64,000 nt of DNA, taken from contig NZ_CP108549.1 of NCBI RefSeq assembly GCF_036010325.1, positions 558,001-622,000 on the forward strand, written 5' to 3'. This DNA is from Streptomyces sp. NBC_01210 (lineage in GTDB: Bacteria > Actinomycetota > Actinomycetes > Streptomycetales > Streptomycetaceae). Below are positions 35,798-46,373 of this stretch, piece after piece (position 1 is the stretch's first letter; each line of letters begins with the position of its first letter). Under the pieces are notes generated by a model. It saw only the letters and a list, made by a program, of their open reading frames with translations, did not search any database and was not told the origin of the DNA. A program made the position numbers and the translations under genes.

Positions 35798-36667
35798 ATG
35801 GGCACTACGGATCCGTCACAGGTATGCGGCACGACCGCGTGGCCGCTCCGCCGTGCGGTGGGGCTGGCCCTGTCCTGCCATCCGGGGCCTGTGGTCGCTG
35901 TGACTGTCCTGGCTACCGCACTGGCCGTCAGCGCCGACCTCAGCGGGGCGCGTTGCGCGCTGATCGGCGCGGCGGTGCTGGCCGGCCAGCTCTCGGTGGG
36001 CTGGTGCAACGACGCCTTCGACGCCCGGCGCGACACCGCGGTCGGCCGCCGCGGCAAACCGGTGGCCGATGGCGCGGTGGGCCTGAGCGCGGTGTGGGCG
36101 GCGGCGTTCGCCGCCCTCCTGCTGTGTGTGCCTCTGTCGCTGGCCTGTGGTCTCTTCGCCGGTACGGTGCACCTGACCGCGGTGGCGGCGGCATGGATGT
36201 ACAACCTCAAGCTCAAGGCGACGGTGCTGTCCTGGCTGCCGTACGTGATCGGATTCGGTACCCTGCCGGCTGTCGTCACCCTGAGCAAACCCGGCCACCC
36301 CTGGCCCCAGTGGTGGGCCGTGACGGCCGGAGCGCTGCTCGGCATCGCGGCCCATCTGGGCGACGTGCTCCCGGACATCGGCGATGATCTGGGGACCGGG
36401 ATGCGCGGGCTGCCGCAGCGGCTGGGCGTCAGCGGCACCCGGCTGCTGTTGCCGGTCCCCCTGGTGGCGGCAACGGCGGTACTGGTGCTGGGACCCGCGG
36501 GACCCCCGGGCGTGTGGGGAGCGGCGGCACTGTTGACGGCGCCGCCGACAGCAGTCGCGGGGCTCGCACTTGGCCGGTACTGGCGCAAGGCGGCATTCGC
36601 CGGGACGGTCGCCGTGGCGGCGGCAGATGTGACGCTGCTCCTGGTGCGGGGCACCGCCCTTGCCTGA
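35798..36667 (+). CDS. UbiA-family prenyltransferase
   Basis: 289 residues with about eight hydrophobic segments. The first aspartate motif is GWCNDAFDARRDTAVGRR, and the second is DVLPDIGDDLGTG. Both bind Mg-prenyl diphosphate in this family. It is divergent from srsA, so prenylation of a phenolic or quinone product, or synthesis of a quinone-like lipid, is plausible but not shown. A TACCAT at 35788-35793 lies a few bases before the ATG at 35798, suggesting a leaderless transcript; the long upstream open frame is not coding. Confidence 0.87.
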   Translation: MGTTDPSQVCGTTAWPLRRAVGLALSCHPGPVVAVTVLATALAVSADLSGARCALIGAAVLAGQLSVGWCNDAFDARRDTAVGRRGKPVADGAVGLSAVWAAAFAALLLCVPLSLACGLFAGTVHLTAVAAAWMYNLKLKATVLSWLPYVIGFGTLPAVVTLSKPGHPWPQWWAVTAGALLGIAAHLGDVLPDIGDDLGTGMRGLPQRLGVSGTRLLLPVPLVAATAVLVLGPAGPPGVWGAAALLTAPPTAVAGLALGRYWRKAAFAGTVAVAAADVTLLLVRGTALA

Positions 36668-36690
36668 CTCCGGTGTCACACTGCATCGGA

Positions 36691-36705
36691 CGGGGCGATG
36701 CCCCG
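36691..36705. terminator. Short hairpin between convergent UbiA and aldo/keto reductase genes
   Basis: CGGGGC-GAT-GCCCCG forms a 6-bp stem with a three-base loop, 24 bases after the UbiA stop. It could serve both convergent genes. Confidence 0.4.
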
Positions 36706-36783
36706 AGTCACGGCAGCGGGGCCGCCCCCGACCCCCTCCGGGAGACCTCCGACGTGCCCCGGCAGCACGGGCCGTCCCCGGCG

Positions 36784-37815
36784 TCAGCGGCGCCGCAGGG
36801 ACGCGTCGGACAATGCCGGCGGTGTGTAGTAGAAATCGTCCCGGTTCAGGTCCGTGCCCGGAGGCACGATGTCGTCGATCCGGTCCATGATGTCCGGGCT
36901 CAACCCGACGTCCACTCCCGCCAGTAGGTCCTCCAGGTGCTCGCTCGTCCGCGGGCCGATGATCACCGAGGTGACGGCCGGGTGGGCGCGTACGAAGGCG
37001 ATCGCCAGGTGTGCGAGCTTCAGGCCCGCGTCGTCGGCCAGCGTCGTCAGCTCGCCGAGGACTTCCAGCTTGCGGGCGTTGCCCGGCACCGACGGGTCGA
37101 ACTTGTGCCGCTCAAGGGCCGCCCGGCCGCTGCCCGCCGTGAGGTTGATGTCCGTCGGCCTGGCGTACTTGCCGGAGAGCCAGCCCGCGCTGAGCGGGCC
37201 CCAGGTCAGCACACCCATGCCATAGCGCTGGGCGGTGGGCAGCACTGCGGCCTCGACGCCACGGGCCAGGATCGAGTACGGCGGCTGCTCGGTGCGGAAA
37301 CGGATGTGGCCGCGCCGCTCGGCCGTCCACTGGGCCTCGACGATCTGTTCCGCGGGGAATGTGGAGTGGCCGATCGCGCGTACCTTGCCCGCGCGTACGA
37401 GATCGGACAGGGCGGAAAGGGTCTCGTCGATGTCGGTGTCCGCGTCGGGTCGGTGCACCTGGTACAGGTCGATGTAGTCGGTGCCCAGGCGGCGGAGGCT
37501 GTTCTCCACGGCGCGGGTGAGCCAGCGCCGTGAGTTTCCGCTGTGGTTGGGATCGTCGCCCATCGAGCTGCTGCCCTTGGTGGCGAGTACGACATCGTCC
37601 CGGCGGCCCTTGAGCGCCTTCCCGACGATCTCCTCCGATTCGCCCAGGCTGTAGACGTCTGCGGTGTCCACAAAGTTGATGTCTGCGTCCAGCGCCCGGT
37701 GGATCATACGGACGGACTCGTTCTGGTCGCCACTGCCCCAGGCGCCGAACATCATGGTGCCCAGCGCGTATTCGCTCACCGAGATACCCGTACCACCGAG
37801 GATCCTGCGCTTCAT
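36784..37815 (-). CDS. Aldo/keto reductase
   Basis: 343 residues from ATG at 37815 (GAAAGG upstream); a GTG at 37824 is possible. It is a TIM-barrel NADPH-dependent reductase: N-terminal RRILGGTGISVSEYALGTMM, and the tetrad Asp and Tyr in FVDTADVYSLGESEE, Lys in VVLATKG and His in LYQVHRPD. Phosphate-binding IIGPRTSEHLEDLL is C-terminal. The substrate is unknown. It is 70 bases downstream of the quinone-reductase-like gene on the same strand, possibly a two-gene detoxification operon. Confidence 0.92.
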   Translation of the reverse strand: MKRRILGGTGISVSEYALGTMMFGAWGSGDQNESVRMIHRALDADINFVDTADVYSLGESEEIVGKALKGRRDDVVLATKGSSSMGDDPNHSGNSRRWLTRAVENSLRRLGTDYIDLYQVHRPDADTDIDETLSALSDLVRAGKVRAIGHSTFPAEQIVEAQWTAERRGHIRFRTEQPPYSILARGVEAAVLPTAQRYGMGVLTWGPLSAGWLSGKYARPTDINLTAGSGRAALERHKFDPSVPGNARKLEVLGELTTLADDAGLKLAHLAIAFVRAHPAVTSVIIGPRTSEHLEDLLAGVDVGLSPDIMDRIDDIVPPGTDLNRDDFYYTPPALSDASLRRR

Positions 37816-37885
37816 CAGAGCCACGCCTTTCGTAGGTCGGCTGCAGTGAGCTTCCCCGATGCCGGTTCCGCTCAGAGATCGTCAT

Positions 37886-38821
37886 TCATGAGGTGGTGAC
37901 GACAACCTTGCCCCGGATGTGCTTCCCGGCGAAGTCGGCGACGGCCTGTACAGCGTCCGCGAACCCGTGGCGTGCACCGATTTCCACCTTCAGCCGCCCG
38001 TCGGCCGCCCGGGCTGCCAGATCGTCGAGATCGCCCGGCTCCGCCTGGAAGGAGCCGATGTAGACCGGCGAAACGTCGCGGCCCAGGTCGTCGGGCCCGA
38101 AGAGCGGCGACACCAGCCGGCCGCCCGGGCGGACCGCACGCGCGGTGTTCGTGAGTCCTTCACCCGAGTTGACCAGGTCGATGACGACATCAACGCCGCC
38201 GGGCACCAGGCGCAGGGTCTGCTCCACCACATCAGCGTTCTTGTAGTCGACGGTGTCGGTGGCGCCGAGGCCGCGCACATACTCCTCGTCGTCCGCGACG
38301 GCCGTGGCGATCACACGGGCCCCGAGTGCGTGGGCCAGCTGCACGGCGTACATTCCGATGCCGCCGGTCGCCCCGACCACCAGCACGCTCTCGCCCTCCG
38401 TGAGCCGGACGGCGCGCACCAGGCAGACCGCGGTGAGCCCCGATTCGGGGATGGCGGCGCCGTGCAGGCTGTTCAAGCCCGCAGGCCGCCGGGCGAGCAA
38501 GGGACCGGGTGACGCCACCGTGTACTCGGCCACGGCGCCCGCTTGCCCGGTGAAGGCGAGCACCGGATCACCCGGCGCGTATCCGGAAACGCCCTCCCCC
38601 ACTTCGGCAACGGTGCCCGCCGCGTCCATCCCGATCACCAGCGGGTGCTCGACCGGGAAGAGGTCCTTCGCCCCGCCGGTGATCAGCTTCAGGTCGAGCG
38701 GGTTGAGTGCCGCGGCCTCGACCTTGATCAGCACCTGGCCGGGTTCCACGGTGGGTGTGGGGAGCTCGGTGATCGTGATCTGGTCCAGCGGCATGTAGTC
38801 GGTGGCGACGAGGGCTTTCAC
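37886..38821 (-). CDS. NADP-dependent oxidoreductase (quinone reductase / zeta-crystallin type)
   Basis: 311 residues from GTG at 38821 (GGGAG 8 bases upstream); a longer frame to 38878 lacks support. Zinc-free MDR enzyme: VKALVATDYMPLDQITI, PVEHPLVIGMDAAGTVAEV, and nucleotide-binding VLVVGATGGIGMYAVQLA. Likely reduces quinones or unsaturated carbonyls with NADPH. The position before an aldo/keto reductase suggests joint response to electrophiles (inference). Confidence 0.9.
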   Translation of the reverse strand: MKALVATDYMPLDQITITELPTPTVEPGQVLIKVEAAALNPLDLKLITGGAKDLFPVEHPLVIGMDAAGTVAEVGEGVSGYAPGDPVLAFTGQAGAVAEYTVASPGPLLARRPAGLNSLHGAAIPESGLTAVCLVRAVRLTEGESVLVVGATGGIGMYAVQLAHALGARVIATAVADDEEYVRGLGATDTVDYKNADVVEQTLRLVPGGVDVVIDLVNSGEGLTNTARAVRPGGRLVSPLFGPDDLGRDVSPVYIGSFQAEPGDLDDLAARAADGRLKVEIGARHGFADAVQAVADFAGKHIRGKVVVTTS

Positions 38822-39085
38822 GGGCGACTCCCTGAGGTGAGCAAGCCACCGCCCCACGGCGGTCGGCGGCTGGGGCACCGGACGTGAGCACCCTCCTCTC
38901 TTCTACTCGGTCGGACCCGCCCAAGCGAGGAGCCCGACCGTACGCGCCGCCGGACGAGGCGTCGCCGAGCGTCACCAGCCGGCTCTGTCAGCCCTGGCAG
39001 CCATGGACGACGAGCTCCAGCGCCTCCGCCGCGAGCTGAGCACGTTCAGCCGTACGTTCCCCGCTCCGGTCCCGGACCAAGAACA
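38822..39085. other. Spacer with a possible short plus-strand remnant
   Basis: On the plus strand a 41-codon frame at 39003-39128 (MDDELQRLRRELSTFSRTF...) resembles the helical tail of a MerR-like regulator, but has no ribosome site and runs through the terminator hairpin. Probably a fossil. Nothing else is seen. Confidence 0.35.
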
Positions 39086-39114
39086 GGGGGACGACGCCAA
39101 GGGCGTCGTCCCCC
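39086..39114 (-). terminator. Strong hairpin after the UvrA-like gene
   Basis: GGGGGACGACGCC (39086-39098) and GGCGTCGTCCCCC (39102-39114) form a perfect 13-bp stem around AAG, 104 bases beyond the minus-strand stop at 39218. It could act on both strands. Confidence 0.7.
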
Positions 39115-39217
39115 TCCCCCGCCGCTGATGTCTCAACAGCCTCATCAGCAAGGCCGAGGTCCAGAGGCGGAAGACGTGTTGGGCCTGGTCGTCTCACGGT
39201 CTCCGCGAGGGCCTCGG

Positions 39218-41614
<2,397 letters not shown>

Positions 41615-41659
41615 GTCTCCATCTGTTGGGCGGGGCCGCCTTCGCGGTCTCCGTCGGCG

Positions 41660-41995
41660 TCGCCTGGCTCGATCTAACCAGCGGTACGGGGTGGCCGGCG
41701 CACGCGGGTCGAAGCCGGTGCGCGCGGCGAACCGGTCACCCGCTTCTGCGGCAGCGAGTCGATCTCGAGGACGAGGACCTTGTCTTCGCCCTCGATCATG
41801 GACACGTCGCGGGTGGGCCCAGCCCCAGCCGAACGGTTCGGGTGGTGGCGAGATTCCTGCCGGTGGGGCGGTCCGTCGGCGTGGCCAGCAGCAGCGCCTC
41901 GCCGTCCCGGTCGAAGGACAGCGGCACCGGATACGGCGCACCGCCCTCCGAGGCACTGGCAACCCGGACATCGATGTCGTGGGTGAGCCGATGCT
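41660..41995 (-). pseudogene. Frame-shifted pyridoxamine-phosphate-oxidase-family gene
   Basis: Three consecutive minus-strand frames each carry part of one PPOX protein: PYPVPLSFDRDGEALLLATP with RNLATTRTVRLGLGPTRDV, then MIEGEDKVLVLEIDSLPQK, then AEAGDRFAARTGFDPRAPAT and PYRWL. Read together they follow the family order, so at least two frame shifts have occurred. No intact start is seen; the front is joined to a VOC-protein fragment. Confidence 0.7.
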
Positions 41996-42049
41996 CGGTG
42001 TCGCGACGACGCTGAGCGCGGGAGCGGGGGGCGGATCGGTCCTGAAGCA

Positions 42050-42149
42050 GCCCGAGGACGTTGCCATCGGGGTCGGTGACGGTGGCCACCAGGCGGCCCC
42101 CACCGACGTCGTGCGCGGGCTCCGTCACGGTGCCGTCCGTGCAGGTCAT
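42050..42149 (-). pseudogene. C-terminal fragment of a VOC/glyoxalase-family protein
   Basis: About 32 residues (TVTEPAHDVGGGRLVATVTD, then PDGNVLGLLQD) match the last beta-strands of bleomycin-resistance/glyoxalase proteins, which end in DPDGN-(x)-GLLQ. No N-terminal part exists. It runs into the decayed PPOX gene in the same frame. The neighbouring intact VOC gene at 42170 is a different paralogue. Confidence 0.6.
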
Positions 42150-42169
42150 GGCTGCGATAGCCGGACGAC

Positions 42170-42580
42170 TCAGCGCAGCTCCTGGATGCGGATCAGATTG
42201 CCCGCGGGATCGCGGAAGGCGCAGTCGCGGACGCCGTACGGCTGCTCGGTCGGCTCCTGGACGACCTCGGCGTCGCCGGCCTGCACCTTCTCGAAAGTGC
42301 CGTCGAGGTCCCGGGTGGCCAGCATGATCCAGCCGTAGGTGCCCTTGGCCATCATCTCGGCGATGGTGCGGCGCTCGTCCTCGGTGACCCCTGGGTCGAC
42401 GGCCGGCGGCGCCAGAAGGATGGACGTGCCGGGCTGGCCGACGGGGCCGACCGTGATCCAGCGCATCTTGCCCTGTCCGACGTCGCTGCGCACCTCGAAG
42501 CCGAGGGTGTCGCGGTAGAAAGCCAGGGACGCGTCCGGGTCGTCATGCGGGAGGAAGCTCGTGTGAATGGTGATATCCAT
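42170..42580 (-). CDS. VOC-family (glyoxalase-like) protein
   Basis: 136 residues. It has the VOC beta-alpha-beta-beta-beta pattern: TSFLPHDDPDASLAFYRDTLGFEVR at the front (read in two parts) and CAFRDPAGNLIRIQEL at the end. These are metal-dependent dioxygenases, isomerases or resistance proteins; the substrate is unknown. The ATG at 42580 is 21 bases after the AraC-family gene's stop, so the regulator and VOC gene form an operon, a common pairing. Confidence 0.88.
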   Translation of the reverse strand: MDITIHTSFLPHDDPDASLAFYRDTLGFEVRSDVGQGKMRWITVGPVGQPGTSILLAPPAVDPGVTEDERRTIAEMMAKGTYGWIMLATRDLDGTFEKVQAGDAEVVQEPTEQPYGVRDCAFRDPAGNLIRIQELR

Positions 42581-42600
42581 GACGATCACGCTAGCTGCGA

Positions 42601-43089
<489 letters not shown>

Positions 43090-43246
43090 CCCACTCCTCG
43101 TCCGCTCTGGCCCGGTCTGCTCCGCTCACGCCCTCGACCTGCTCAGGCCCTGAGGTATTCGGCCTTCGCCGCGTCAACCCAGTGGTCCCCGGTAAGCAGG
43201 TCACGGTCCGCTCACCAGGGATCGCCATGCACAAAACACCGCACCG

Positions 43247-44050
43247 TCAGCGAAGGGAAGGCGTCATACCCGCAGCGGGGTCGGCCCGGAGGATGGCCTC
43301 CTGTGCGAGGCGCAGCGGCGGGCCCGGCTCGATCCCCAGTTCTTCCCTGATGATCTGCCGGACCCTGCGGTACACGCCCAGCGCATCGCCCTGCCTGCCC
43401 ACCCGGTAGAGCGCCACCATCAGCTGCCGGTAGAAGGGCTCCCGCAGCGGATGCTGGACCACCAGGCCCTTGAGTTCCTCGATCACGGCGTAGTGGCGGC
43501 CGAGAGCCAGGGCGGATTCGATATTCAACTCGATGCAATTGAGCCGTTTTTCCTCCTCGACGGCGGCAAACGAGTTGATCTCCAGAGATCCTGCAATACC
43601 GTCCAGGACAGGCCCCCGCCACATGGCGAGGGCCTGTCCGAGATGCTCTGATGCGGCCAGATGGTCAGCCGCGAAGTATTGGGATCTGCCGATTTCGTAG
43701 AGTTCGTCGAACAGCCGGACGTCGAGCTGCGCCGTACTGACATTGAGAATGTAACCGGGCGACACCGTAATAATCGGCGAGATCCTTCCGGGTTCGCTCA
43801 GGAGTTTCCGTAATTGCGACACATAGACGCGCAGGCTTGCGGTCGCAGAGCGCGGCGGCTGCTGCTCCCACAACTCCGCGACCAGCTTGTCCCCCGGTAC
43901 GGTCTCCCCCGCCCGGACGGTCAGGAGGGCCAGCAGTTTGGCGATCTTCGGTGGCGCCGGCGTCAGGTCGACATCGCCACGGGTCACCCTCAGCCGACCG
44001 AGCACCTCATAGCGCAGCGGCTGGCCGTTTTGCGCAGAGTGCAGGGACAC
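43247..44050 (-). CDS. SARP-family transcriptional activator (BTAD domain)
   Basis: 267 residues from GTG at 44050, preceded by CAGGGGG at 5-6 bases; the frame stays open to ATG codons at 44119 and 44128. The OmpR-type winged helix (about 15-100) reads LRYEVLGRLRVTRGDVDLTP and LRVYVSQLRKLL, followed by the bacterial transcriptional activation domain (about 105-255: LDVRLFDELYEIGRSQYFAA, HPLREPFYRQLMVALYRVGR). SARPs are pathway-specific activators of Streptomyces antibiotic clusters that bind heptameric repeats. Lower GC than its surroundings. It stands at the edge of the tetronate-like cluster and is its best candidate activator. Confidence 0.9.
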   Translation of the reverse strand: MSLHSAQNGQPLRYEVLGRLRVTRGDVDLTPAPPKIAKLLALLTVRAGETVPGDKLVAELWEQQPPRSATASLRVYVSQLRKLLSEPGRISPIITVSPGYILNVSTAQLDVRLFDELYEIGRSQYFAADHLAASEHLGQALAMWRGPVLDGIAGSLEINSFAAVEEEKRLNCIELNIESALALGRHYAVIEELKGLVVQHPLREPFYRQLMVALYRVGRQGDALGVYRRVRQIIREELGIEPGPPLRLAQEAILRADPAAGMTPSLR

Positions 44051-44269
44051 GTAAACCCCCTGAATGCGTGCCACGCATTCGATAGTTCGGAATCCCCCGT
44101 CTACTCCCTGATGTCGCATGGAGTACACGCTTGCCGATAAACACCCTAGCGCGGCCGTCGTTACGTGGTCATTAAAAGGAAGATAACAGCTGAGATGAAG
44201 CCCGAATGTCTATTTCCAGCCATTGAACAGCTGGAATTCAATTGTTGAAGCGGCACTGATGGAGCGGCA
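44051..44269. promoter_or_regulatory. AT-rich spacer upstream of the SARP gene
   Basis: Unusually AT-rich for this genome at 44150-44250 (GGTCATTAAAAGGAAGATAA and CTGGAATTCAATTGTTGAAG). It probably contains the SARP promoter. No gene is seen. Confidence 0.5.
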
Positions 44270-44309
44270 GAGGCGGCCGGCTCGGGGAATCCCCTGCGCC
44301 GGCCGCCTC
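44270..44309 (-). terminator. Hairpin after the alpha/beta hydrolase gene
   Basis: GAGGCGGCCGGC (44270-44281) pairs perfectly with GCCGGCCGCCTC (44298-44309) around a 16-base loop that itself contains GGGGA/TCCCC. It is 36 bases past the stop at 44346. Confidence 0.7.
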
Positions 44310-44345
44310 TCGTCCTTCGTCCCTCGTCCTTGCATGTGTGTCGGA

Positions 44346-45563
44346 TCAGGTGGCTGGTACCCGGTCGGGTGCCAGCGTCTCGGCCAGCCAGGAGAACAGC
44401 CGGTCGTGATAGAGACTCATGGCTCCGGAGTGGCAGTGGGCGCCCCCGCCCTCGTCCGCGGTGAAGACATGCAGTGTCTTGGCGCTGTTCAGCCCCGTGT
44501 GCACCTTCTTCGCGTGTTCAAGACCGGAGAAGAACATGTCCTCCTCGGCGTCGAGCACCAGCACGGGACAGCGCACCTGTCCCACGACCTCCGAGAGGTT
44601 GAAAGCGGGCATACGGCGCAGCAGTTCGGCGGGCGTTTCGGCGCCGAACGTCCACAGTGCCTGGCGCAGCAGCCAGCGAGTGAACGTCTGCTGGATGGCG
44701 ATCCCGTACATCACGGGATTGGCGAAGTCGTCGCAGCCCTGCTCGACCCACTCCAGTACGAACGGGGGCAGCGCCACGACATCACCGAGCTGCCAGACCG
44801 CGTCGTGGGCCACGCAGCCTGCCAGCCGGTGCTCGAACGCCGCGGCGCGTACGGCCAGCAGTCCACCGAGGCTGGTGCCGATCAGCGCCAGACGTCCGGC
44901 ATCCACCCCCGGCTGAGCCAGCGCGAAGTCCACTGCCGGGGCGACCACGTTCTCCCATTCGGGCCTGAAGGTGAGGCCTTGTTCGCGCAGCACCGACCCC
45001 TGTCCCGGCCCTTCGAAGCAGAGACAGTGGTAGCCGCGTGCCACGGCGGCCGCCGCGACGAAGAAGTAGCCCTCCTCGAGTGTGGAGTCGATCCCGCCGT
45101 GGTGAATGATGGTGGGCCGTGGCCCGGCGGAGTCGTCGGCCCGGTAGAAGTGGCCCGGCAGCGATCCGTTCTCGTACGGGATACGGACGAACTGCGGTGG
45201 GCGTTCCATCAGTTCGGCGGCCTGAGCGAACGTGTCCTTGGAGAGCCGCATCAGCCGGCCGGCCTCGGGGTCGTGGGCGGGGTCGTCGCGCAGGAAGAAC
45301 TCGGCCGTCCGGTAGTAGTTGTGCGCGCGCAGCAGTGCGGCACGGGCGTCGACGGGCCGCTTCTCACCGAGTGCCGCCGTGCCCAGCCGGTGTACGCGCT
45401 CGGCCATGGCGGTCCACTCACGCCGCCAGGCGTCGGTGTCGCCGTCCTGGATGCGCGAGGCGACGGCGATGACCTCGCCGAGCTGTGCACCGCCGAGGTC
45501 GGCGTAACCGGCGGCGCGCAATGCCTCATAATCGAAGGCCGGGTCGTCGAAGAGGAATTTCAT
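44346..45563 (-). CDS. Alpha/beta hydrolase (DUF1100/FrsA-like, dihydroxy-pseudooxynicotine hydrolase type)
   Basis: 405 residues. It has a helical N-terminal cap (MKFLFDDPAFDYEALRAAGY to about residue 130), then a hydrolase core: oxyanion region PTIIHHGGIDSTLEE, nucleophile elbow IGTSLGGLLAVRAAA, acid DAEEDMFFSGLEH and histidine EGGGAHCHSGA. Related enzymes split C-C bonds of 1,3-diketones or hydrolyse esters. This makes it a candidate tailoring or degradation enzyme for a beta-diketone metabolite; that is inference. Last gene of an efflux-regulator-hydrolase operon. AGGAG precedes the ATG. Confidence 0.85.
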   Translation of the reverse strand: MKFLFDDPAFDYEALRAAGYADLGGAQLGEVIAVASRIQDGDTDAWRREWTAMAERVHRLGTAALGEKRPVDARAALLRAHNYYRTAEFFLRDDPAHDPEAGRLMRLSKDTFAQAAELMERPPQFVRIPYENGSLPGHFYRADDSAGPRPTIIHHGGIDSTLEEGYFFVAAAAVARGYHCLCFEGPGQGSVLREQGLTFRPEWENVVAPAVDFALAQPGVDAGRLALIGTSLGGLLAVRAAAFEHRLAGCVAHDAVWQLGDVVALPPFVLEWVEQGCDDFANPVMYGIAIQQTFTRWLLRQALWTFGAETPAELLRRMPAFNLSEVVGQVRCPVLVLDAEEDMFFSGLEHAKKVHTGLNSAKTLHVFTADEGGGAHCHSGAMSLYHDRLFSWLAETLAPDRVPAT

Positions 45564-45674
45564 GGCTGCGGCTCCTGGGTCGAATGTGGTGCTCCAAAGC
45601 CCTGGATCGGGCGCGTGGGGTGACCGATCTGTGCGTACGGGGTGGCGCTGGTCCTTCGTGTCGGCGGCGGGTGC

Positions 45675-46373
45675 CTACCGGGGTTCCGGGCGAGTCCTCG
45701 TCCCGTTGAGGAAGGTGTCGACGATCGACTCGGCGAACGCGGCGGACTCCACCGGCCGCTGCCGGAGGATCAGCCGGGAGAGCATCGGTCCGGTGAGCAG
45801 CTCGATGGCCTGGTCCACGTCCAGGCCGGGACGCAGCTCTCCGCTGTCCATGCCTTCGCGCAACGCCCGGCGCATAGCGTCCCGCCGCGCGGCGACGACC
45901 GAGTTCTCGAACCGCTCCACCAGCTGCGGGCGGCGCACCGCCTCGCCGAGCAGTCCGGCGAGCAGCCGGTGCAGGTTGGTGTCCTGACCCCGGTTCCGGA
46001 TCTGGTCGACCAGGCTCACCAGCTGGTCCCGCACCGAGAGTCCGTCCAGCGGGGGGATGGGAAGGTCGAGGCTGCTCAGGGCGGCGAGTACCAATTCCTC
46101 CTTGTTGCGCCAGCGGCGGTAGATGGTGGCGCGGGCGACCGAGGCCCGCTGCGCCACCAGGTCCATGGACAGTGCGCTGAAGCTGCACCCTTCGCCGAGC
46201 AGGCCGAGTGTGCTCTTCAGGATCGCCCGGTCCGCGGCGGGATCGCGCTGGCGACCGCCCCGGGCGGTGCGCACCGGAGCGGCATTCGGCTCGCGCCGGT
46301 CCCCCGACGCGGATGCGGGCCGGAGGCCGTCGGGCATATCGCCCTCGGCCTCCGGCTGAACGTGTGCCTCCAT
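45675..46373 (-). CDS. TetR/AcrR-family regulator
   Basis: 232 residues. An N-terminal extension rich in Pro, Arg and Ala (about 1-45) precedes the TetR HTH: DRAILKSTLGLLGEGCSFSA, LSMDLVAQRASVARATIYRR, WRNKEELV. The C-terminal domain is the TetR_C type with TNLHRLLAGLLGEAVRRPQL. Its ATG directly follows the stop of the MFS gene, so it is co-transcribed and likely represses the promoter upstream of that pump. Confidence 0.9.
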   Translation of the reverse strand: MEAHVQPEAEGDMPDGLRPASASGDRREPNAAPVRTARGGRQRDPAADRAILKSTLGLLGEGCSFSALSMDLVAQRASVARATIYRRWRNKEELVLAALSSLDLPIPPLDGLSVRDQLVSLVDQIRNRGQDTNLHRLLAGLLGEAVRRPQLVERFENSVVAARRDAMRRALREGMDSGELRPGLDVDQAIELLTGPMLSRLILRQRPVESAAFAESIVDTFLNGTRTRPEPR

